Assembly (NCBI GenBank): GCA_002309055.1
Contig: DBWO01000042.1
Location: 15,432-22,443 of the forward strand
DNA length: 7,012 nucleotides
Origin: Ruminococcaceae bacterium UBA1236
Lineage (GTDB): Bacteria; Bacillota; Clostridia; Oscillospirales; Acutalibacteraceae
Reading direction: 5' to 3'
In this document: piece after piece, positions 1-4,841 of the stretch
Position numbering within the stretch: position 1 is the first letter of the stretch
Layout of the letters: each line of letters begins with the position of its first letter
Position numbers and translations under genes: made by a program
The notes under the pieces: model-generated
Told to the model about the DNA's origin: nothing
Databases searched by the model: none
The model's input: only the letters and a program-made list of their open reading frames with translations

Positions 1-150
1 GCGGTGCCCGCCACAAATGCCCGATACAAAGATATGCGGATATGCGAGGCCCAATATAATCGGAAAAGCGAAAGCAATTATCCGGCATTTTTTAACGTAT
101 TTGTGTAATTTTTCCGCAGCAAGCAAATATTTTTTTATTATTTTTATTCC
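1..150. other. Upstream intergenic sequence with no recognised gene
   Basis: No convincing reading frame, tRNA or repeat is visible here. A short CGGA/TCCG pairing (61-64 with 81-84) followed by a run of T could be the remnant of a terminator for a gene left of the window, but the stem is only four pairs. The stretch from about 128 to 150 is very rich in T and A and lies just upstream of the pilin promoter. Confidence 0.4.
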
Positions 151-184
151 TGTGACAATTATGTGACACATCGGGTGTTACAAT
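151..184 (+). promoter_or_regulatory. Extended -10 promoter of the first pilin, with tandem TGTGACA repeat
   Basis: TACAAT at 179-184 is a good -10 box, and TG at 176-177 makes it an extended -10 (TGtTACAAT). No hexamer at the right spacing resembles TTGACA. Instead TGTGACA occurs twice, at 151-157 and 162-168, an 11-bp period, so both copies face the same side of the helix. This is the arrangement expected of an activator or repressor site over the -35 region. The regulator is unknown. Transcription would start at about 190-192. The promoter call rests on sequence match only. Confidence 0.55.
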
Positions 185-190
185 ACAGGC

Positions 191-255
191 AAGATAAGTG
201 AAAAACTATCTTATCCGCCCGTAAAGCTTTTCAAAGGGGGAAAGCCAAAAGGGCG
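191..255 (+). promoter_or_regulatory. Predicted structured 5' leader of the first pilin mRNA (two hairpins)
   Basis: Right after the predicted start of transcription, AAGAT(a)AGT at 191-199 pairs with ACTATCTT at 205-212 around a GAAAA loop. CGCCC at 216-220 then pairs with GGGCG at 251-255. This encloses a symmetric 5x5 internal loop (GTAAA/CAAAA) and an inner stem of GCTTTTC (226-232) with GGAAAGC (239-245) around AAAGGG. A hairpin at the extreme 5' end often stabilises abundant Gram-positive mRNAs. The second element could bind a ligand or protein, but it matches no riboswitch class I can recognise, including the c-di-GMP classes known upstream of some clostridial pilins. Structure is inferred by eye. 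Confidence 0.45.
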
Positions 256-293
256 AAACAAAAAACCTTATAACTAAATAGGAGGAAATTATT

Positions 294-764
294 ATGATGC
301 TTAAGATCGCTCATATGCGTCAGAATCGCAAAGCTAACAAAGGTTTCTCCCTTGTTGAGCTCATTATCGTTATGGCAATCATGGTTGCCCTTGTTGCAGT
401 TCTTGCTCCTCAGTACATCCGTTACCTCACCAGATCACGTAACGCCGTTGTTACCAACGCTGCTGAAGACATCCTGACCGCAATCAAGACCGACGTTATC
501 GACCCCGATGGATATCTTACCGTTGCTAATGGTGCAACCGGCACCCTTATTGTTAAGGCCGGTGATCCTGCTGCTAAAGTTTCTGTTAATGATGTATCTA
601 ACATTACACTCAAAGACGGTTCAGGCGAAACTAGCCCCGCTGCTTACATTGAGAAACTTGCAGGTATTTCAACAAAGACAGTTAAGAGCACAGTTGAGTG
701 GACCATTTCCGTTACTAATACCAATGGTAACTATTCATTCACCAGCTCACAGACTCACTCCTAA
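294..764 (+). CDS. Type IV prepilin, probable major pilin subunit
   Basis: A 156-residue type IV prepilin. The basic leader (residues 1-17, rich in K, R and N) ends in the prepilin peptidase site KG|FSLVE: cleavage after G17 leaves an N-terminal Phe, with the conserved Glu at mature position 5 (E22). Residues 18-39 form the hydrophobic helix that anchors the subunit in the membrane before assembly and packs the pilus core. The C-terminal half is small, polar, rich in T, S, N and G, and has no cysteine, so no disulfide loop. AGGAGG at 280-285 lies 8 nt from the first of two adjacent ATGs, which supports 294 as the start. Codons favour GTT, GCT, CTT and ACC more than in the genes to the right, which with the strong promoter and leader suggests high expression. 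It is clearly paralogous to the pilin at 1631. A pseudopilin role in a secretion system cannot be excluded. Confidence 0.88.
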   Translation: MMLKIAHMRQNRKANKGFSLVELIIVMAIMVALVAVLAPQYIRYLTRSRNAVVTNAAEDILTAIKTDVIDPDGYLTVANGATGTLIVKAGDPAAKVSVNDVSNITLKDGSGETSPAAYIEKLAGISTKTVKSTVEWTISVTNTNGNYSFTSSQTHS

Positions 765-800
765 TCATAACGATTAGATATTAATTAACGCATTTTCAAA

Positions 801-822
801 GGGGCGGCTTAACCGCCGCCCC
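801..822 (+). repeat. GC-rich hairpin after the first pilin gene
   Basis: GGGGCGGC (801-808) pairs perfectly with GCCGCCCC (815-822) around TTAACC. It lies 36 nt after the pilin stop codon. No T-run follows, so it is not a textbook terminator. It may instead protect the 3' end of the pilin mRNA or contribute to termination together with the next hairpin, with which it shares the GGGGCGG core. Confidence 0.6.
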
Positions 823-830
823 GCATTAAA

Positions 831-856
831 TATCACGCGTGATACTTAATTAAGTA
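831..856. repeat. Two overlapping perfect 14-bp palindromes
   Basis: TATCACGCGTGATA (831-844) and TACTTAATTAAGTA (843-856) are both perfect palindromes and share two bases. They sit between two GC-rich hairpins. Perfect palindromes without a loop are more typical of protein binding sites on DNA than of RNA hairpins. No function is known to me. Confidence 0.55.
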
Positions 857-900
857 ACCGCCCCGGCACCCCCTTGTCGGGGCGGTAAATTTTGTTTATT
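857..900 (+). terminator. Intrinsic terminator of the first pilin transcript
   Basis: ACCGCCCCGGCA (857-868) pairs with TGTCGGGGCGGT (875-886) through 12 consecutive pairs including one G-U, around a six-base loop. AAATTTTGTTTATTTGTT follows. The stem is very stable and the T-rich tail is adequate, so this is the best candidate for ending pilin transcription. Confidence 0.7.
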
Positions 901-902
901 TG

Positions 903-931
903 TTGATTATTTGTTTTCGGTGTGGTATAAT
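903..931 (+). promoter_or_regulatory. Promoter of the DUF559 gene
   Basis: TTGATT (903-908), a 17-bp spacer and TATAAT (926-931) preceded by TGG, an extended -10. GTGTG (920-924) and CACAC (932-936) form an inverted repeat flanking the -10 box and could be an operator. Two further TATAAT hexamers lie downstream at 942-947 and 978-983 without good -35 boxes. Predicted transcripts begin about 90 nt before the ATG at 1028. Confidence 0.6.
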
Positions 932-1027
932 CACACTGTTGTATAATCTCTGAATTATGTACAATGTTGTTTTTGTATATAATTGAGGGCTTATCAAATC
1001 GGCTTTTTTGGGTTTTTGTTGTGTTTT

Positions 1028-1393
1028 ATGAATAAAACAAATAATAGCAATCTTACGCCTTTTTCAAAGAAACTTCGAAGAGAAATGACAAAAGAAGAAC
1101 GACATTTGTGGTATGACTTTTTGAAATTACTGCCATACACATTTAACAGGCAAAAGGTTATCGGCCCCTATATCGTGGATTTTTATTGTGCTGAAGCAAA
1201 ACTCGTTATCGAATTGGATGGTTCACAGCATTATGAAAGCAAAGCGTATGCTTATGACAGGAAAAGAGATGATTATCTTAAATCTCTTGGCTTGACGGTT
1301 ATCAGATATTCAAACTATGAAGTAAATGACAATTTTGACGGGGTTTGCGAAAACCTAATGCAGATTTTCAGAATTGAATCTGTTGGAGATTAA
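1028..1393 (+). CDS. DUF559 family endonuclease domain protein (PD-(D/E)XK superfamily)
   Basis: A 121-residue stand-alone DUF559 protein, from a family related to Vsr very-short-patch repair endonucleases. Residues 10-35 carry the N-terminal helix TPFSKKLRREMTKEERHLWY, followed by FNRQKVIGPYIVDFYC (39-54) and the core LVIELDGSQHY (59-69). D51, E62 and D64 are the likely metal-binding residues of the nuclease fold, with H68 nearby; TVIRYSNYEV (90-99) is the usual final strand. The biological role of stand-alone members is not established. I chose the ATG at 1028 because family members usually begin shortly before the LTPFSKKLR-type motif; an upstream TTG at 983 would add 15 atypical residues. 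Neither start has a clear Shine-Dalgarno site. The gene looks richer in A and T than its neighbours and splits a pilin pair, which suggests it was inserted. I recall similar genes being multicopy in gut Clostridia, often near palindromic repeats like the one that follows. Confidence 0.85.
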   Translation: MNKTNNSNLTPFSKKLRREMTKEERHLWYDFLKLLPYTFNRQKVIGPYIVDFYCAEAKLVIELDGSQHYESKAYAYDRKRDDYLKSLGLTVIRYSNYEVNDNFDGVCENLMQIFRIESVGD

Positions 1394-1445
1394 AACCCGG
1401 TTTTATTACAGACAATAGCATTTTTCTTATAAGTTGCATTGCTCT

Positions 1446-1584
1446 GCCTTCCCCTTGAGGGGAAGGGGGACCGCTTGCGGTGGATGAGGTGTTGTATCAG
1501 AGTGAAATATAGTTTTAAGTGTGACACCTCATCAGTCACGGTTTTAATCCTTATGCCGTGACAGCTTCCCCTCAAGGGGAAGCC
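1446..1584. repeat. Nested inverted-repeat element (MITE-like) between the DUF559 gene and the second pilin
   Basis: Outer arms are themselves hairpins: CCTTCCCC/GGGGAAGG (1447-1454 with 1459-1466, loop TTGA) and GCTTCCCC/GGGGAAGC (1564-1571 with 1576-1583, loop TCAA). Inside these are ACCGC/GCGGT (1470-1474 with 1477-1481) on the left and GTCACGG/CCGTGAC (1535-1541 with 1556-1562) on the right. The centre is closed by GATGAGGTGT (1483-1492) pairing perfectly with ACACCTCATC (1524-1533) across 31 bases. The whole is a cloverleaf-like palindrome of about 139 bp. I recall very similar CTTCCCC...GATGAGGTG palindromes dispersed in Oscillospiraceae and Faecalibacterium-type genomes. It encodes no protein. 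The right hairpin is followed by CAATTTTTC and could also terminate the nuclease transcript. Confidence 0.85.
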
Positions 1585-1630
1585 AATTTTCAACCTATCA
1601 TTTTTCAATAACATAAAGTGCGGTGAGAAA

Positions 1631-2068
1631 ATGAAAAGACATGGAAAAAACAACAAGGGTTTTTCTCTTGTTGAACTTATTATTGTTATTGGTCTTATCG
1701 TGACTCTTGTTGCGGTTATTGCCCCCCAGTATGTCAAATACATCAAAAAGACTCATGACGCTGTGCTCGCGGCGGCTGCGGAGGATGTGCTTTCCGCCGT
1801 AAAAACCGAATACGGCGTTGGCAATATGACCGGCATAGGTGATGTTACTGTCAAAAGAGGTGCGGACGGCACTCTGTCTGTTACTCTCGGCGAGGGTCTT
1901 GAATATCACAGCCAGACCGGAGAATCATTTTATGATGTTTGCGGTGTTGATCTGTCCAAGACAATTGAGTCACATTTGATTTATACAATAAAGGTCAGAA
2001 GTCAGTACGGCGCTGTGTTTATTTACAAACCCGATGAAGCTGAAATCACAATGGAAATTGACAGCTGA
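1631..2068 (+). CDS. Type IV prepilin, second paralogue, probable minor subunit
   Basis: A 145-residue prepilin with a short basic leader (MKRHGKNNKG) and the processing site KG|FSLVE: cleavage after G10, Glu at mature position 5 (E15). The hydrophobic helix spans about 11-32. It aligns with the pilin at 294 along its length: FSLVELIIV, LVAV, APQY, then AAAEDVLSAVKT against NAAEDILTAIKT, and a GTL-V motif in the globular part, so the two are products of a duplication. Unlike the first it has one cysteine (C104) and no second partner for a disulfide. The ribosome binding site is weak (GGTGAG at 1622-1627, only 3 nt from ATG), and no clear promoter lies in the 46 bp between the upstream repeat and the gene. 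Expression is therefore probably much lower, or depends on read-through. Processing by the peptidase at 2212 is expected. Confidence 0.87.
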   Translation: MKRHGKNNKGFSLVELIIVIGLIVTLVAVIAPQYVKYIKKTHDAVLAAAAEDVLSAVKTEYGVGNMTGIGDVTVKRGADGTLSVTLGEGLEYHSQTGESFYDVCGVDLSKTIESHLIYTIKVRSQYGAVFIYKPDEAEITMEIDS

Positions 2069-2096
2069 TCCTCACCTTTTAATATTGAAAACAACC

Positions 2097-2133
2097 ATCC
2101 GGAAAAGTCTTTTGATTTTTCCGGATTTTTTAT
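2097..2133 (+). terminator. Intrinsic terminator of the second pilin gene
   Basis: ATCCGGAAAA (2097-2106) pairs perfectly with TTTTCCGGAT (2117-2126) around a ten-base loop and is followed by TTTTTATTT. It lies 28 nt after the stop codon. The T-run directly abuts the -35 box of the next promoter. Confidence 0.85.
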
Positions 2134-2161
2134 TTACATTTCATCTCCCGCATTGTATAAT
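2133..2161 (+). promoter_or_regulatory. Promoter of the prepilin peptidase gene
   Basis: TTTACA (2133-2138), a 17-bp spacer and a perfect TATAAT (2156-2161). Predicted transcription start is near 2168, giving a leader of roughly 45 nt. It begins at the end of the upstream terminator, so the peptidase is probably transcribed independently of the pilins. Confidence 0.75.
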
Positions 2162-2211
2162 ATTCAGGTAAAGCAATCCTTTTATAACTCTATCTTACGG
2201 AGCTGATTTTT

Positions 2212-2991
2212 ATGAAAGAATATGTTGATATCATCGCCTCCGAAACCCCGGCGTTGTTTTATGTTTTCGCTCTGCTTTTCGGCATTGCCGTGGGCAGTTT
2301 TCTGAATGTGTGCATTTTCCGCATTCCCAAAAAGGAGAGCATTGTTGTTGTGCCGTCTCACTGCATGAGCTGCGGCAAAAAGCTCAAATGGTGGGAGCTT
2401 GTGCCCGTTTTCAGCTATATTTTCCTCAGGGGCAAATGCTCCGGCTGCAAGGCGAAGATTTCGCCGCAGTACTGCATTGTTGAACTTTCAAACGGCCTTC
2501 TCTGGGCTCTTGTATATTTTGTTAAGGGCGCGCAGGTGGACACCATCCTCATTCAGCTTCTCGTTTCCGCCCTGCTTGTTATCGGCGTCATAGACGCGCG
2601 CACAGGCGAAATACCGTTCCCGATTGTTATTTTCATCGGTGTTCTCGGCGCGATAAGGGCGATATTCCACCACGAGGCGTGGCTCGACCTTCTGCTCGGC
2701 CCCGTTGTGATGTTCGTTCTTTTCACGGTGCTTGTTTTCTTCAACGCGATGGGCGGCGGCGATCTGAAGCTCTGCACGGCTATGGGCCTTTTCCTGGGTC
2801 TTAAGCTATGCTTCCTCGGGCTCATAATCGGCTGCATAATCGGCTCGATTATCCACGTTTCGCTTATGATTTTCAAGAAAGCCGGCCGCGAGCTCAAATT
2901 CGGCCCGTATCTCGGCATCGGCTTCACGGTAAGCGCTCTCTGGGGCGCGGATATGTGGGCGTGGTATATGGATAAATTCTTTAATTTCTGA
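2212..2991 (+). CDS. pilD: Prepilin peptidase / N-methyltransferase, type IV leader peptidase
   Basis: A 259-residue polytopic membrane aspartic protease (A24 family) that cuts the leader of type IV prepilins after the Gly of KG|FSLVE and methylates the new N-terminus. The N-terminal methylase part has the signature GSFLNVCIFRIP (28-39) and a four-cysteine zinc site, CMSC (C51, C54) and CSGC (C76, C79). The C-terminal protease part has both catalytic aspartates: D128 in VIDARTGEIP and D184 in the GGGD motif (181-184). FGPYL (230-234) is the usual late motif. About seven to eight hydrophobic segments are visible. Length is normal for full bifunctional members. GGAG at 2199-2202 supports the ATG at 2212. 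Its neighbourhood to two prepilins makes them its obvious substrates. The pil naming is by function; an equivalent comC-type role in competence is possible if the cell uses a pseudopilus for DNA uptake. Confidence 0.93.
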   Translation: MKEYVDIIASETPALFYVFALLFGIAVGSFLNVCIFRIPKKESIVVVPSHCMSCGKKLKWWELVPVFSYIFLRGKCSGCKAKISPQYCIVELSNGLLWALVYFVKGAQVDTILIQLLVSALLVIGVIDARTGEIPFPIVIFIGVLGAIRAIFHHEAWLDLLLGPVVMFVLFTVLVFFNAMGGGDLKLCTAMGLFLGLKLCFLGLIIGCIIGSIIHVSLMIFKKAGRELKFGPYLGIGFTVSALWGADMWAWYMDKFFNF

Positions 2992-3042
2992 TTACGGCTT
3001 CTGCATTTAAGCGAAAAACAAAAAGACAAAATACTGTTTATG

Positions 3043-3082
3043 AGGCTCACAGGTTTAATGACCTGTGAGCCTTTGATTTTAT
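3043..3082 (+). terminator. Intrinsic terminator of the prepilin peptidase gene
   Basis: AGGCTCACAGGT (3043-3054) pairs perfectly with ACCTGTGAGCCT (3061-3072) around TTAATG, followed by TTGATTTTAT. It lies about 50 nt after the stop codon. A-rich sequence upstream of the stem could give some function on the other strand, but no gene is seen there. Confidence 0.85.
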
Positions 3083-3139
3083 AATAATGAGTAATTCAGT
3101 GCCGTATTCTGCGGAATGATTATATTTGTCTTTTTTCGT

Positions 3140-3189
3140 CATTTTTCCGTCCTCGCCGTATCTCGATACTGTCTTCGGCCGGAAAAATG
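3140..3189. repeat. Imperfect 50-bp hairpin in the gap before phoH
   Basis: CATTTTTCCG (3140-3149) and CGGAAAAATG (3180-3189) form a perfect 10-bp inverted repeat. Inside, GCC (3155-3157) pairs with GGC (3177-3179) and GTAT/ATAC (3158-3161 with 3166-3169) closes a CTCG loop. No T-run follows on either strand in the terminator position. It is the only structure I see in the otherwise empty part of the 382-bp gap between the peptidase terminator and the phoH promoter. It may be the relic of a lost gene's terminator or a small dispersed repeat. Confidence 0.5.
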
Positions 3190-3271
3190 CCGTTTTCATC
3201 TTAACTGCAAAAGCCATGCGAATTTTATATTAAAAGATTATTTGTACTTTACCTCTGAGCTATGTTTTTCC

Positions 3272-3300
3272 TTGACAAAATCTTATATAAAGCATAGAAT
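3272..3300 (+). promoter_or_regulatory. Promoter of the phoH-ybeY-dgkA-era-recO operon
   Basis: A perfect TTGACA (3272-3277), a 17-bp spacer and TAGAAT (3295-3300), one base from consensus. Transcription would start near 3307, with a leader of about 67 nt. No other strong promoter is evident before the genes that follow, which are packed without gaps, so this probably drives the whole set as a constitutive sigma-A promoter. Confidence 0.8.
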
Positions 3301-3373
3301 TTAATTATAAAAATAATGTATAAATCATCACTTATAACACACCGTGAAATCACCCTGAAAACGGAGGGAATAT

Positions 3374-4351
3374 ATGTTTGAGCAGATAATCAATGTTGAC
3401 AGAATGGAGCAGGCGGTGAGCCTGTTCGGTTCATTCGACGAAAATATAAAGCTGATTGAGAAAGAGTTTGGTGTCAGCGTTGTTTCGCGCGGCAGCGAGC
3501 TCAAGGTGACGGGCGAGGCGGATAACGTGCAGAAGGGCGTTCGCGCCGTAAACGGTCTGCTCACTCTCATCAACAAGGGCGAGGCGCTCAGCGACCAGAA
3601 TGTGAGATATGTCATTTCTCTTGTCAACGAGGGCAATGAGGATAAGCTTGAGCAGATGACCGGGGACTGCGTGTGCATCACCGCCAAGGGCAAGCCCGTA
3701 AAGCCCAAGACTCTCGGTCAGAAGCGCTATGTTGAGAGCATCAGGGATAACACCGTCACTCTCGGCGTCGGCCCCGCCGGCACGGGCAAAACCTATCTTG
3801 CCGTTGCCATGGCCGTAAAAGCCTTCAGGGCAAAGGAAATCAACAGAATCATTCTCACGCGCCCCGCGGTTGAGGCGGGCGAAAAGCTCGGCTTCCTGCC
3901 CGGTGATCTTCAGCAGAAGGTTGACCCGTACCTCAGGCCTCTCTATGACGCTCTTTTTGATATGCTCGGCTCCGAAAACTTTCAGAAGCATCAGGAGCGC
4001 GGCGACATTGAGGTTGCCCCTCTTGCCTATATGAGAGGCCGCACGCTTGATGACAGCTTCATTATTCTTGACGAGGCGCAGAACACCACCACGGAGCAGA
4101 TGAAAATGTTCCTCACCCGCCTCGGCTTCAATTCTAAAATGGTCGTAACGGGCGACATCACCCAGATAGACCTGCCGGACGGCAAACGCTCCGGGCTTAA
4201 AGAAGCGATGAGAATTCTTAAAAACATAGACGGCATAGGCATTTCAAAATTCAACGAAAAGGATGTTGTCAGGCACCGCCTTGTGCAGGACATCATCAAA
4301 GCTTATGAAAAAAACGAAGAGGAGCGCATGAGAAATGATCGCAAGGGCTAA
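3374..4351 (+). CDS. phoH: PhoH family protein (PhoH/YbeZ-type RNA-associated ATPase)
   Basis: A 325-residue cytoplasmic P-loop ATPase of the PhoH/PhoL (YbeZ) family. Residues 1-65 look like the N-terminal KH-like RNA-binding region of bacterial members (EKEFGVSVVSRGSELKV is typical). The ATPase domain carries Walker A GPAGTGKT (133-140), the family motif LTRPAVEAGEKLGFLPG (161-177), Walker B IILDEAQN (230-237) and VVTGD (257-261). Length is normal. GGAGGG at 3363-3368 lies 5 nt before the ATG. It overlaps ybeY by 17 bp. In other bacteria YbeZ binds YbeY and is linked to rRNA processing and RNA remodelling, so the pairing is meaningful. The phosphate-starvation name is historical. No Pho box is apparent at the promoter, although I cannot exclude a degenerate one. 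Confidence 0.95.
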   Translation: MFEQIINVDRMEQAVSLFGSFDENIKLIEKEFGVSVVSRGSELKVTGEADNVQKGVRAVNGLLTLINKGEALSDQNVRYVISLVNEGNEDKLEQMTGDCVCITAKGKPVKPKTLGQKRYVESIRDNTVTLGVGPAGTGKTYLAVAMAVKAFRAKEINRIILTRPAVEAGEKLGFLPGDLQQKVDPYLRPLYDALFDMLGSENFQKHQERGDIEVAPLAYMRGRTLDDSFIILDEAQNTTTEQMKMFLTRLGFNSKMVVTGDITQIDLPDGKRSGLKEAMRILKNIDGIGISKFNEKDVVRHRLVQDIIKAYEKNEEERMRNDRKG

Positions 4352-4838
4352 GGTTATCATTTCAAAAGATAAAACCGTGCGTGTGCTCGCGGGCGTGCGT
4401 CTTCTTGTCAGGCGCTGCTGCATAGCCGTGCTTGAGGAGGAGAATTTCCCCGGCAGGGCGGAAATCAGCGTCACCTTCACAGATGACGAGCGCATAAGGG
4501 AGCTCAACAAACAGCACAGGCATATTGATAAATCAACCGATGTGCTCTCGTTTCCCCTGGGCGAGGGCGGCGAGTATGACGAGAACCCCGCAACGGGCGC
4601 CAAGATGCTCGGCGACATTGTCATTTCCGTGCCGCACGCAGTCGCTCAGGCGAAGGAATACGGCCACTCGCTTCAGCGCGAAATCGGCTTTCTCACCGTC
4701 CATTCAATGCTTCACCTGCTCGGCTACGACCATGTTGACGGCGGGCTCGAAGAGGTGAGAATGCGCGAGAAGGAAGAGAAGGTGCTCAGCGAAATCGGCC
4801 TCAAACGCAACGACAGCTACTATATGGAGAATGAGTGA
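4335..4838 (+). CDS. ybeY: Endoribonuclease YbeY, 16S rRNA maturation factor
   Basis: A 167-residue zinc-dependent single-strand endoribonuclease of the UPF0054 family, needed for 16S rRNA 3'-end maturation and 70S quality control. The metal site HSMLHLLGYDH (123-133) supplies three histidines, H123, H127 and H133, as in the H-x3-H-x5-H family pattern. TDVLSFP (68-74) and LGDIVIS (92-98) are the other conserved blocks. The ATG at 4335 lies inside the end of phoH; GAGGAG at 4319-4324, 10 nt upstream, supports it, and MIARAKVIIS resembles other family N-termini. This implies translational coupling with phoH. Three nt separate it from dgkA. In many Bacilli and Clostridia pgpH lies between phoH and ybeY; here it is absent. 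Confidence 0.95.
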   Translation: MIARAKVIISKDKTVRVLAGVRLLVRRCCIAVLEEENFPGRAEISVTFTDDERIRELNKQHRHIDKSTDVLSFPLGEGGEYDENPATGAKMLGDIVISVPHAVAQAKEYGHSLQREIGFLTVHSMLHLLGYDHVDGGLEEVRMREKEEKVLSEIGLKRNDSYYMENE

Positions 4839-4841
4839 TAT

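Noticed and set aside
61..90. Terminator for a gene to the left of the window
   Set aside because: Only a four-pair stem with a long loop precedes the T-run, too weak to call.
191..255. c-di-GMP riboswitch in the pilin leader
   Set aside because: Such riboswitches control pilins in some Clostridia, but the conserved cores of classes I and II are not visible and the element is too short.
228..804. Exact 12-base direct repeat TTTTCAAAGGGG at 228-239 and 793-804 flanking the first pilin gene
   Set aside because: A 12-base match somewhere in a 7-kb window is expected about once by chance; the two copies lie in different structural contexts and no target-site pattern accompanies them.
983..1027. 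Upstream TTG start for the DUF559 protein
   Set aside because: It would add MRAYQIGFFGFLLCF, unlike family N-termini, with no Shine-Dalgarno site before it; the ATG at 1028 is preferred.
1390..1746. Open frame of 118 codons on the - strand over the nested repeat and the second pilin start
   Set aside because: It is made of the palindromic repeat and the antisense of a clear prepilin, with no recognisable domain.
3116..3304. Open frame of 62 codons on the + strand in the gap before phoH
   Set aside because: It has no ribosome binding site, runs through the 50-bp hairpin and over the consensus phoH promoter, and its product resembles translated AT-rich intergenic DNA.
3431..3991. Long - strand open frame (186 codons) inside phoH
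   Set aside because: Mirror frame of a GC-rich, strongly conserved gene; no own ribosome binding site or family resemblance. The same applies to 2553-3050 on the - strand across the prepilin peptidase.
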